Counted from the stretch's first letter, positions 9,693-17,344 are shown. The stretch: 51,278 nt of DNA from Candidatus Peribacteria bacterium (GCA_943349045.1 CALQZC010000003.1:1-51278), one strand, 5' to 3'. Numbers and translations: made by a program. The notes: generated from the sequence alone by a model not told the origin.

Positions 9693-12050
9693 CTACACCT
9701 CTTCTGGAACATCCGCCGGCACATCATTCACATAAATCTCACGAGCCTTCGCACCCTGAGAAGGGCCGATATACCCACGTTCTTCCATGACATCGAGAAG
9801 GCGTGCCGCACGCGCATAGCCTACTTTCAAACGTCGCTGCAGGAGACTCGCGGAAGCCTTTCGGCTCTCAATCACCAGCTTGATCGCTTCCAAAACCATC
9901 TGATCATCATCCATCGCATCTTCACTCGTCGCGTATTTAGAATCAGGAACACCCATCACGGATTCATCAGCAACCTTACGTGAGGTGACGCGCTCATCAT
10001 ATTGTGGTGGCATCGTGACCTTCGCATGATTCGTCACACGCTCAATTTCCGCAGTAGACACATAAATACCCTGGACACGAAGTGGCTTCGCCATGCCGCC
10101 TGGGAGATAGAGCATGTCACCCTTTCCAAGAAGATCTTCCGCACCAATGGCATCAAGAATCGTTCGCGAATCAATCGACGAACTCACCGCAAACGAAATA
10201 CGAGAAGGAATATTTGCCTTAATCAAACCAGTAATGACATCCACACTCGGACGCTGCGTCGCAATCACGAGGTGAATACCAACGGCACGCGCCATCTGCG
10301 CCAATCGACAGATTGAGGCTTCCACTTCACTCTTCGCCGTCATCATAAGATCAGCGAGCTCATCAATCACAATCACAATTTTTGGCAGACGCTCAGCGAC
10401 ATCGTCATCGCCAAGAGCCGCCATATAGTCCGCAAGGTTTCGCTGACGTGCTCCAGAGAGTAACTTATATCGTCGTGTCATCTCGGCAACGGCCCAGCGC
10501 AGCGCAATCGCCGCCTTCTCCGGCTCCGTAATCACCGGCGTGAGCAAGTGCGGAATTCCATTATAGAGATCGAGTTCCACGCGCTTCGGATCAATCATAA
10601 TCAACTTCAGCTCATCGGGCCCATTCTGATAAATAAGCGACATGAGTAGCGCATTCATGCCCACCGACTTACCCGAACCCGTGCTACCCGCGATCAGCAA
10701 GTGCGGCATCGCCGCCAAATCACCAATCACCGGTTTTCCGGAAACATCACGTCCAAGGGGGAAGCGCAAATTAGAATCCAGTTCCGAAAACTCTTTACTC
10801 TCAAGCATTTCCCGAAGGTGAACATTCGTTCGTTTTTCGTTTGGAATTTCAATACCGACGAGCGACTTTCCTGGAATCGGCGCCTCGATACGAACCGATT
10901 TCGCCGCAAGAGCAAGCGCCACATCGTTCTTCAGGTTTGTAATCTTGGAAAGCTTCACACCTTCGTGCGGTTTCAGGGTGTACTGGATAACGGTCGGACC
11001 CACATTGACCTCATGCATCACCACTTCGATACCGAATTGCTTCAATTTACTCCGAATTTTATCGGCATTATCTCGAAGCATCGACTCATCAACGCGACTC
11101 GACTTGGCGGCCGGCGCGAGAAGATCGAGCGACGGAAATTCCCAAAAAAATTCTTCCTCCACTATAACCTCACCCGTCTCTGGATCAATTTCCTCCGTCA
11201 CGGCATTTTCCGGCCTCACCTCTTTCAGCACAATATCCTCCTCGCCCTTATGTTCATTCATATCAATACTAATCGTCTTCACGCGCTCACGCTCCTCATT
11301 ATCACGATCGGCATCATACTTTCCACTCTGAACTTTTTTCGCAAGCTCGGTCAAAACCTCATCAGCGAGTTCATTTTTTCGAATAAAAATTTCTGGAATT
11401 TCGTCCTCATCCTGCTGTGAATCCTCTTCCTCCTCTTCTGCCGTCTCGACGATAACTTTTTTAATCGAAAGACTGCCACTGAAGAACGCAAAAATTTGGC
11501 TGAGTGAAACCTCAAAGGTCAGCATCAGTCCAATAAAAAACATGGAGATAAACATCACACTGGCACCAATATGGCCAATCTGAAGAACTTCACGGAAAAG
11601 GAAGTTTGTGACGAAACCGGTATAGCCGCCATACTGGCCAAGACTTGCGGTCGAGTGCAGCTCGCTAATATCAACCGACAGGTGAAAAATACTGAGAATA
11701 GACACCATAAGGGTCATCATGCCTACAATTCTCGCGAGCCCAAACTGAATTGATTTTGAGAAAAAAAGCATCACAGAAACGAAGGCTAAAAGAACCGGTA
11801 TACCATACACGCCCCAGCCAAGAACTGGCTTCAGTAAACCAACCCAAGCCTCACCAACCACACCAAAATTTCCCTGCAAACTCAGAATGGTAACCGTCGC
11901 AAAGAGAAAATAGATGATTGCCGAGATATCTCGCGCGACACTCGACTTCACCTCAAACGCCAGCGATCGCAACGCGCCTCGATTTTTTCGAGATCGAGTC
12001 TTGGTACCGCGCCGCTCTACCGATTGGGATCGTTTTCGTCGTTTAGCCAC
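9693..12050 (-). CDS. ftsK: FtsK/SpoIIIE-type DNA translocase
   Basis: 785 residues starting at GTG 12050 (VAKRRKRSQ). The upstream in-frame TTG at 12086 lies inside the promoter, so the GTG is preferred. A basic N-terminus is followed by four to five membrane segments (about residues 35-200). A charged linker rich in Glu follows, then the motor: Walker A GSTGSGKS near residue 454, IMIDPKRVELDLYNGIPHLL, Walker B IVIVIDELADLMM, ATQRPSVDVITGLIKANIPS and the DNA-orienting gamma domain with SASLLQRRLKVGYARAARLL. FtsK pumps chromosome ends through the division septum and aids dimer resolution. The length is normal for the short-linker type. galE follows. Confidence 0.96.
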   Translation of the reverse strand: MAKRRKRSQSVERRGTKTRSRKNRGALRSLAFEVKSSVARDISAIIYFLFATVTILSLQGNFGVVGEAWVGLLKPVLGWGVYGIPVLLAFVSVMLFFSKSIQFGLARIVGMMTLMVSILSIFHLSVDISELHSTASLGQYGGYTGFVTNFLFREVLQIGHIGASVMFISMFFIGLMLTFEVSLSQIFAFFSGSLSIKKVIVETAEEEEEDSQQDEDEIPEIFIRKNELADEVLTELAKKVQSGKYDADRDNEERERVKTISIDMNEHKGEEDIVLKEVRPENAVTEEIDPETGEVIVEEEFFWEFPSLDLLAPAAKSSRVDESMLRDNADKIRSKLKQFGIEVVMHEVNVGPTVIQYTLKPHEGVKLSKITNLKNDVALALAAKSVRIEAPIPGKSLVGIEIPNEKRTNVHLREMLESKEFSELDSNLRFPLGRDVSGKPVIGDLAAMPHLLIAGSTGSGKSVGMNALLMSLIYQNGPDELKLIMIDPKRVELDLYNGIPHLLTPVITEPEKAAIALRWAVAEMTRRYKLLSGARQRNLADYMAALGDDDVAERLPKIVIVIDELADLMMTAKSEVEASICRLAQMARAVGIHLVIATQRPSVDVITGLIKANIPSRISFAVSSSIDSRTILDAIGAEDLLGKGDMLYLPGGMAKPLRVQGIYVSTAEIERVTNHAKVTMPPQYDERVTSRKVADESVMGVPDSKYATSEDAMDDDQMVLEAIKLVIESRKASASLLQRRLKVGYARAARLLDVMEERGYIGPSQGAKAREIYVNDVPADVPEEV

Positions 12051-12056
12051 GTGAGG

Positions 12057-12086
12057 AGTATAGCAGTTTCTGGCTTGAGGGGACAA
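12057..12086 (-). promoter_or_regulatory. Leaderless promoter for ftsK
   Basis: On the reverse strand TTGTCC (12086-12081), an 18-nt spacer and an extended -10 TGC-TATACT (12062-12057). The six bases CCTCAC then lead straight into the GTG start. Transcription would begin at or within 1-2 nt of the start codon, so the mRNA should be leaderless. Confidence 0.65.
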
Positions 12087-12146
12087 GAGGGCTGTATGTG
12101 AGACTTTTGAGAGTATTTTTCGGGAAAATTACTCGCTATTTTGCAC

Positions 12147-12307
12147 AGGAATTTCTACCACAATTATTCCCGATTCGCAACTGAGAAAACTGTTATTTTT
12201 GGCTTGTTTCAGGTAGTATTCAGATACATTCTGGTCGCGGCAATCAGGTCTCAGTATCGAAGAAAGGCCCGCAAATAACACTCCTCTTATTTGCTAACCT
12301 TTTTTTT
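12147..12307 (+). promoter_or_regulatory. Conserved promoter plus structured leader of the HNH-family gene (copy A)
   Basis: This stretch is clearly homologous to 50908-51087; both sit directly before paralogous genes. Inside it are a -35 CTGTTA (12190-12195), an 18-nt spacer and -10 TAGTAT (12214-12219), which implies a leader of about 85 nt. The leader carries a conserved GCGGCAATCAG block and a conserved AAAGGCCCGCAAA block. A hairpin GCAAATA/TATTTGC (12271-12277 with 12288-12294) follows. In copy B the same arms read GCAAAA/TTTTGC, so both arms change together. GCGG (12237-12240) could instead pair with CCGC (12269-12272), which would compete with the hairpin. The element ends in a T-run just before the ATG. 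Confidence 0.7.
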
Positions 12308-13183
12308 ATGATTGATCTCTCCGCGCTTTCCAACACCGAACTTCTCACCTTATGTAAGGAATATGGTCAGGCGACGCTCAGTTGGCGTCGTAAGTTTCTT
12401 GGACTTCTTCCGGAAGTACACAAAAGAAAATTGTATGAACAGGCTGGGTGCAGCTCAGTCATTGAGTTCGCACAAAAACTCGCAGGGATAAGCGAAGAAC
12501 GGGTTCGCCTCACCCTGAATCTCGAGAGACGTTTCGAAAATAAACCGGCCCTCCATGAAGCGCTCGTAAATGGTGAAGTGAGTATCAATAAACTCGCGAG
12601 AGTTGTCTCGATCGCGACGAAGGAAAATGCAGAAGAATTGGCGGAAAAGGTAAAAATCTTACCGCGAGAAGCACTAGAAACATGGGTACGAGATATAAAA
12701 ACAGAAGAATCAGCCCCTTGCAAGAACCAGGAATTATTTTCCGAAGGTCTGCACGTGCATAGCGACGCATCTCTTGGAGAGACTATAACAACGTTCCAGC
12801 TCACCCCGAAAGTCCAAAAAAAACTCCAAGAGCTCCACCAGAAAGGCATCGACATCAATGAGATCATTCTCAGTGCGATTGAAAATCGAGAACAGGAAAT
12901 CGAACAAGAAAAAGAAACCATCAGTAACGAGTGTCAGCCAACCACCTCCAGATATATCCCAGCAAAAACTCGGAAGATTCTCAAAAAAGAATATGGGAAC
13001 AAATGCTCCATCAAAACCTGCACCAAGCCATCAGAAGAGCTCCATCACTCACAACGTTTCTCCGTAGCAAAAACCCACGACCCAAAGTACCTCGCTCCGC
13101 TGTGTAAACCCCATCACACGCTGGCGCATCTGAAAGATCTAAAATATTACGCTGCAAAAAATGAACGGAAAAAAGGCTCATAG
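12308..13183 (+). CDS. HNH-endonuclease domain protein, member 1 of a local three-gene family
   Basis: 291 residues. The N-terminal ~150 residues are helical and begin with LSNTELLTLC, then WRRKFLGLLPEVHKRKLYEQ. The second copy at 51088 is identical over that 20-residue stretch, and the HNH-less relative at 38977-39738 has a diverged version. A middle segment TFQLTPKVQKKLQELHQKGI is also shared with the HNH-less relative. The C-terminal ~65 residues form an HNH-like nuclease module: paired Cys in CSIKTC, the ELHHSQRF His pair, THDPKYLAPLC and the final KPHHTLAHL. HNH domains cut or nick DNA using a metal ion. The overall layout recalls the DUF222/HNH repeat proteins of actinobacteria, but that is inference. 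A long conserved leader precedes it, and its 3' end overlaps the convergent gene by 37 nt. Confidence 0.82.
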   Translation: MIDLSALSNTELLTLCKEYGQATLSWRRKFLGLLPEVHKRKLYEQAGCSSVIEFAQKLAGISEERVRLTLNLERRFENKPALHEALVNGEVSINKLARVVSIATKENAEELAEKVKILPREALETWVRDIKTEESAPCKNQELFSEGLHVHSDASLGETITTFQLTPKVQKKLQELHQKGIDINEIILSAIENREQEIEQEKETISNECQPTTSRYIPAKTRKILKKEYGNKCSIKTCTKPSEELHHSQRFSVAKTHDPKYLAPLCKPHHTLAHLKDLKYYAAKNERKKGS

Positions 13184-13620
13184 CGCAAAACTATGGAGCG
13201 CAATCGTTCAATATCTACCCCTTCGCCCTGAATTTCAGCTCGAAAACGTAAACTCAATGCAATGAGATCTGGCCCTAAAGAAGTACCACCACGTGGAGCA
13301 AGTGTTCGCAAATACTCAAGCATATCGTCCAAATCAGCACCCACGAGCTGTGGAAAACGGAATCCGACAACCATAGACAGATAAGCATTATATGGAGTAA
13401 ATGCTTTTGCAGCAGTCATAAGATTTCCTTTTGACGCGAGACGTGACGACTCATCTCCATAACGAACCATCTCATCATAGGAGTAAAAACTAGTTAAAAA
13501 AACCAGAAAATTATTCCAATAATCACGAATAATTCCATTCCGACCAACTTGAATAGCCACACGAATCTCTGGAGTCAAAAGCTCTCTAGGATCAAATTTT
13601 TGAGGGGGATCAGGGTTCAT
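13147..13620 (-). CDS. Conserved-looking protein of unknown function (157 aa)
   Basis: I do not recognise this protein. It is soluble-looking, with no signal peptide or membrane segment. It starts with a Pro-rich MNPDPPQKF and is otherwise mainly helical, with aromatic patches (YWNNFLVFLTSFYSYDE) and a C-terminal RLRSIVLRYEPFFRSFF. A good promoter lies upstream (TTGATC-17-TATTAT), which supports a real gene. Its last 37 nt overlap the end of the convergent HNH gene. Its codon use is more AT-leaning than gltX or secA, like several other minus-strand unknown genes in the window. Confidence 0.6.
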   Translation of the reverse strand: MNPDPPQKFDPRELLTPEIRVAIQVGRNGIIRDYWNNFLVFLTSFYSYDEMVRYGDESSRLASKGNLMTAAKAFTPYNAYLSMVVGFRFPQLVGADLDDMLEYLRTLAPRGGTSLGPDLIALSLRFRAEIQGEGVDIERLRSIVLRYEPFFRSFFAA

Positions 13621-13641
13621 AAAAAATACAAAAAGGTGGTT

Positions 13642-13670
13642 ATAATAAGGTAATTCAGCTAGCAGATCAA
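13642..13670 (-). promoter_or_regulatory. Promoter for the unknown gene at 13620
   Basis: On the reverse strand TTGATC (13670-13665), a 17-nt spacer and TATTAT (13647-13642), about 22 nt before the ATG. It diverges from the gltX start region. Confidence 0.5.
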
Positions 13671-13705
13671 TGAATATTCATCTATAATCGGCCTCGAATA
13701 AGCCT

Positions 13706-13711
13706 TATAAA
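13706..13711 (+). promoter_or_regulatory. Possible -10 box of a leaderless gltX transcript
   Basis: TATAAA at 13706-13711 is followed by the six bases GCAACC and then the gltX ATG, the same spacing seen at ftsK and other genes here. No good -35 box is visible. A second TATAAT at 13683-13688 is an alternative -10 that would give a leader of about 22 nt. Confidence 0.35.
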
Positions 13712-13717
13712 GCAACC

Positions 13718-15208
13718 ATGAGCACAACCGTCCGCACCCGCTTCGCCCCGTCCCCTACCGGCTATCTCCACGTTGGAGGGGCTCGAACTGCACTGTATGC
13801 GTACCTTTTCGCCAAAAAACTGGGTGGAAAATTCTTGCTCAGAATCGAAGACACCGACCAGAAGCGATTCGTCGAAGGCGCGATGGAAAATCTCATGAGT
13901 TCGCTCAAGTGGCTCGGCATCGAGTGGGACGAGGGTCCAGACCTTCCGGATAACGGCGGTCCACACGGTCCATACATCCAGTCACAACGAAACGACAAGT
14001 ATCGAGCAGCCGTCGACCAGCTCCTCACATCCGGCCACGCCTACAAGTGTTTCTGTACGCAAGAAGAGCTCGAAGAGATGCGACGAAAACAGGAAGCTCG
14101 TCACGAGGCACCGATGTACAACCGGAAGTGCTGTGCGCTCACCCCGGCAGAAGTCGAAGAAAAAATCGCCTCCGGCGTGCCCTTCGTAATCCGTCAAAAA
14201 ATTCCCGAAGGCATGGTCATCGTTGAAGATCTCATTCGTGGGAAAGTTCGATTCGATTCGAAGTCTATCGACGATCAGGTTCTCGTAAAATCTGATGGAT
14301 TTCCAACGTACCACCTCGCCAACGTCGTCGACGATCACGACATGGAAATTACCCACGTGATCCGTGGTGAAGAGTGGCTCCCTTCGACCCCGAAGCATAT
14401 TTGGCTCTACCAAGCCTTTGGATGGACACCACCCGAGTACGCACATCTTTCGCTCCTCTTGAACGCCGACCGCAGCAAACTCTCCAAACGACAGGGCGAC
14501 GTCGCCGTCGAAGAGTACATTCAAAAAGGATACATGCGCGAAGCCATCATCAACTTCATCGCCTTCCTCGGCTGGCACCCTGGAAAAGGTATTGAAAAAG
14601 AGATCTACTCCATCGAAGAACTCGTACAAGATTTTTCTCTCGAAAATGTTCACAAATCCGGCGCGATTTTTAATATAGAAAAACTCGACTGGTACAACTG
14701 GCAATGGCGTCGCCGAAAGTTTCTCGAGGCCGTCGAACATGATCCATCTGCGAGAACAGCGCTTATTATCGCCGAGTGCGATCAGTATCTCGCACCTGAA
14801 TATAAGAATAATTCCGAACTTCTCGCACGTGCGCTGAAAACCGTTGAAGAAAAAATCATCCAGAATCCAAAACCGGCGAACGACTACATCAAGTTTTTCT
14901 TTACAGCACCCGAGTTCAAACCAGAAATTGTCTACAGTGAAAAAATGAAAGTCGATGAAGCAATCGTGAAACAGGTCGTACCAGAAGTAACAAGTGCCCT
15001 CTCGGAAATTTCCGACTCCGACTGGACCGAAGAAAAAATCAAAGAAACCCTCATGGCAATCGTAGCAAAACTCGGTCTCAAAAACGGTCAGATCTTCTGG
15101 CCCATCCGCGCCATTCTCACCGGCGAACAATTTTCACCAGGCGTATTTGAGGTGGTGTGGGCACTGGGAAAGGAGGAGACAATGAAAAGGCTGAAGAACA
15201 TAGTATAA
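13718..15208 (+). CDS. gltX: Glutamyl-tRNA synthetase
   Basis: 496 residues, class I synthetase that charges tRNA-Glu with glutamate in the cytoplasm. The ATP-binding HIGH-type motif is in RFAPSPTGYLHVGGART (residues ~8-24), followed by KFLLRIEDTDQKRF. The KMSKS-type motif is KLSKRQGDVAV near residue 252. The CxC-x(n)-C zinc-like cluster is in CFCTQEE...YNRKC. The C-terminal anticodon-binding region ends at residue 496, the usual length. The only tRNA gene in the window, at 38858, is its cognate tRNA-Glu(UUC). A short secreted-protein gene follows 13 nt later. Confidence 0.97.
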   Translation: MSTTVRTRFAPSPTGYLHVGGARTALYAYLFAKKLGGKFLLRIEDTDQKRFVEGAMENLMSSLKWLGIEWDEGPDLPDNGGPHGPYIQSQRNDKYRAAVDQLLTSGHAYKCFCTQEELEEMRRKQEARHEAPMYNRKCCALTPAEVEEKIASGVPFVIRQKIPEGMVIVEDLIRGKVRFDSKSIDDQVLVKSDGFPTYHLANVVDDHDMEITHVIRGEEWLPSTPKHIWLYQAFGWTPPEYAHLSLLLNADRSKLSKRQGDVAVEEYIQKGYMREAIINFIAFLGWHPGKGIEKEIYSIEELVQDFSLENVHKSGAIFNIEKLDWYNWQWRRRKFLEAVEHDPSARTALIIAECDQYLAPEYKNNSELLARALKTVEEKIIQNPKPANDYIKFFFTAPEFKPEIVYSEKMKVDEAIVKQVVPEVTSALSEISDSDWTEEKIKETLMAIVAKLGLKNGQIFWPIRAILTGEQFSPGVFEVVWALGKEETMKRLKNIV

Positions 15209-15221
15209 ATTATATATCCCT

Positions 15222-15737
15222 ATGAAAAACCTGCTTCGCACCATCATCATAAGTGTAACATCCGTAGCACTCATCATCCCATCCGCCTCCGCTATCGAAC
15301 TTCCAAAAGACTTCGAGTTTGCCACGCCCAAGCAGGTCATAAATTTCACAAAAACATACGGGAAAAATATTCACATTCCAGGATTCGAAAAACTCACGTT
15401 CAAATATCCAGTGAACTCGATGTACCTCGAGGAAGAACTGGGAGATACGAAACGTCTCACTATTCATAAGGGTGAAATAGGGAAAATTACCATTGTTCCA
15501 AAAAAAGATGCTTTCACCATAGACACATGGGGAGCTGGGTACTGCGTTGATTTCGAAGAAAAAGCAGAGGATGTCTTTGAGTCATGCATTATCGAAGAAC
15601 TCGACAGCATCATGTATCTACCACAAGAACAATACTTCATTGGAGAGTATCAGGTTTCTGTCTATTATCACGCCAAAGATACCAAGACAAAAAACCTCAT
15701 GAAAAAAGTGGCAAAATCCATCAAGGTCAGCAACTAG
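15222..15737 (+). CDS. Secreted protein of unknown function (171 aa)
   Basis: The N-terminus MKNLLRTIIISVTSVALIIP followed by SASA is a clear signal peptide with likely cleavage after residue 24, so the protein is exported. The mature ~147 residues are beta-rich (KLTFKYPVNSMYLEE, RLTIHKGEIGKITIV) and include two cysteines (in GYCVDF and ESCIIEE) that could form a disulfide outside the cell. The C-terminus is basic. I do not recognise a family. It starts 13 nt after gltX. A TATATA box 5 nt before the ATG could provide a near-leaderless transcript of its own. Confidence 0.62.
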   Translation: MKNLLRTIIISVTSVALIIPSASAIELPKDFEFATPKQVINFTKTYGKNIHIPGFEKLTFKYPVNSMYLEEELGDTKRLTIHKGEIGKITIVPKKDAFTIDTWGAGYCVDFEEKAEDVFESCIIEELDSIMYLPQEQYFIGEYQVSVYYHAKDTKTKNLMKKVAKSIKVSN

Positions 15738-16153
15738 CAAAGCTGAAATTTGACAGTCATCTAATTTTACCGTATAAGAGTCATCCGGTCAAAAAATGGC
15801 TTCATTCTGCTACGACCTGCTATTTTTTGCTCCTGTTCCTTTACAACAAGTAGAGTTTTGTATGATGGTACCAGCCGAAAAGCTTCTCTATGGAAGTAGC
15901 ACTTGGAACTGTGCAGAAAATCGTGCAGAGCACACAGAGTATTTTCTATAGAATTCCGAGTGTTCACGCCGTAGTAGAGGGGTCTTCATGACCCTCATGC
16001 TTCACGCATGTACCATTCGAAGTGCCCATCTTAGCGAGGCACGACAATTTTTCCATCAAAGCGGTGGATAAAAAGTCAAAGACGCTTTCCTGTCACCCGC
16101 GCATCTCGCGCAACACATGGGACGTGCTTCACAGCATCTCCCGGAGAATTCAC
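15738..16153 (+). other. Gene-poor stretch with tandem hairpins
   Basis: No convincing gene is visible in these 416 nt. The first ~130 nt resemble ordinary spacer. From about 15,900 the text changes character. Two tandem hairpins occur: GGGTC-ttcat-GACCC (15980-15994) and CATGC-ttcac-GCATG (15996-16010). Neither is followed by a T-run, so they are not classical terminators. The stretch ends in CCGGAGAATTCAC before the ATG at 16154, where GGAG is a plausible ribosome binding site. Confidence 0.5.
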
Positions 16154-16735
16154 ATGTCTACTCTCGACTACACCACCCTCGTCGCCATGAGTTGCACCTG
16201 CCGCAACTCGTCCTCCATGTTCTCCAGCACGATCAGCGTCCTCGTGGCGCTGCTCACCAACAACCCGAACAAGATCAGCGAGGCTTACAGTGCCATCGCG
16301 GAAGACAAGAAGCGCATCGTGGAGGCGAAGGTCTCCGCTATCCAGCGCTATTTCCGCAACCCGCGGTACATCGGCCTGGAGCACCCCACCCGTATCTGGG
16401 GGGTCATCGTCAACAGCATCAAGGTCGCCGGCAATTCGCCCAACGTGACCAAGGAGCAGATCGAGCTCTTCACTTTCCCGGACAAGGAAGTGGTCCAGTA
16501 CTTCCAGGACCTCATCTGCGACCGCGGAATGTGTGAAGTGGTCAACAAGGCGTGCAACCAGCCCAGCAGCGACATCCGTATTCTGGGTGCCGTCGTGATG
16601 GCATCCGAACTCAACCTCGAACTGCTGAAGGCCATTGTCGCGTTCTTCGGCGAGGAAGGTCCCACCTCTCTCTCCGCGATCCCCGACGATGTACTCCGCG
16701 CCATCGATCCGCATCGCCTCGGCATGTCGGACTAA
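16154..16735 (+). CDS. Unknown protein with foreign codon use (193 aa)
   Basis: The ATG at 16154 is chosen because GGAGA lies 8 nt upstream. An in-frame GTG at 16022 would add 44 residues of unlikely sequence. The protein begins MSTLDYTTLVAMSCTCRNSS, contains four more cysteines or short hydrophobic patches further on, and looks mainly helical (KKRIVEAKVSAIQRYFRNP, LNLELLKAIVAFFG). I do not recognise it. Codon choice differs sharply from neighbouring genes: Lys is nearly always AAG, Glu GAG, Gln CAG and Arg CGC, where secA, gltX and ackA favour AAA, GAA and CGA. A good Shine-Dalgarno sequence is also unusual here. Recent horizontal acquisition (phage or plasmid) is the simplest reading; an assembly chimera is possible. 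Confidence 0.6.
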   Translation: MSTLDYTTLVAMSCTCRNSSSMFSSTISVLVALLTNNPNKISEAYSAIAEDKKRIVEAKVSAIQRYFRNPRYIGLEHPTRIWGVIVNSIKVAGNSPNVTKEQIELFTFPDKEVVQYFQDLICDRGMCEVVNKACNQPSSDIRILGAVVMASELNLELLKAIVAFFGEEGPTSLSAIPDDVLRAIDPHRLGMSD

Positions 16736-17104
16736 CCAGTTCCCCAATTTCCCCGTAGCGAGGACTGACGCCAACTACAAACCAGGCGCCGGAAATCATA
16801 CGGGGAAAGCTTCTTCCACAACTTCTCGTTGCGACGGAGACACCACGACTTCTCGGTGTCATGAGTTGTAACGGGAAATTTCGACACACGGGGCTTATCT
16901 AAGGAGAAAAGCCACGAAAATGTGTGTCAAGGAAGGACACTTCGACCAAAACTCTACTTCTCTACTCCCACTTTCCCAAAGAAGTAGGGTATAAGGACAA
17001 AATGTTCTGGAGGAGCACATGACAACTTCGTCACGTGCTTCTCCCCTTCCTAAATTCACAAAAATTTCCTTCCCGAAAAAAATCTTCGGTGGTATCATCA
17101 TGCC
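16736..17104 (+). other. Gene-poor stretch with nested hairpins
   Basis: No gene is evident. A nested structure is present: an outer ACAACT/AGTTGT pair (16818-16823 with 16864-16869) encloses GACACC-acgacttctc-GGTGTC (16839-16860). A third hairpin GGAGGAGCACATGA/TCACGTGCTTCTCC (17009-17022 with 17031-17044, one G-T pair and one A/C mismatch) has an 8-nt loop. The loops and spacers repeat a CTTCTCG/CTTCG-type motif. No T-run follows the last hairpin. Confidence 0.45.
17093..17098 (+). promoter_or_regulatory. Probable -10 box of a leaderless lipoprotein transcript
   Basis: TATCAT at 17093-17098 is followed by six bases (CATGCC) and the GTG start at 17105. The -35 region (TTCCCG at 17070-17075, 17-nt spacer) is weak. 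Confidence 0.4.
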
Positions 17105-17344
17105 GTGAAAACACCCCTCCTCATCTTGTGTATCATGACAGCACTTTTTGCAAGTGGCTGCAGCAAGCTTGAGGCTCTGAGAACAGATGTACAAAAGACA
17201 ACAGCCAATGTCATACAAGGAGCACAAAAAGAGGCAATAAAAGTACAAACCGGCATCGTAGAAACGAAACAGAACGTCGAACGAAAAATTCAGAAAGTCG
17301 AAAATCTCATCAACGCCGTCGACGACCTCAAAAAAGAGTTATAA
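17105..17344 (+). CDS. Small lipoprotein with helical, coiled-coil-like body
   Basis: 79 residues from GTG 17105. The N-terminus has a hydrophobic signal and a clear lipobox LFASGC (lipidated Cys at residue 19), so the mature protein is membrane-anchored outside the cytoplasm. The remaining 60 residues are one amphipathic helix rich in K, E, Q, V and T (TGIVETKQNVERKIQKVENL) and probably form a coiled coil. It recalls small murein-lipoprotein-like helices, but without sequence similarity I can point to. It marks the return of native-looking composition after the foreign patch. Confidence 0.68.
   Translation: MKTPLLILCIMTALFASGCSKLEALRTDVQKTTANVIQGAQKEAIKVQTGIVETKQNVERKIQKVENLINAVDDLKKEL

Noticed and set aside
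13982-15130. A long open frame on the reverse strand opposite gltX (about 380 codons)
   Set aside because: It is a composition shadow of the well-supported gltX gene, with no known domain.
17009-17044. Strong hairpin that looked like an intrinsic terminator
   Set aside because: No T-run follows the stem, so it is recorded only as a hairpin.
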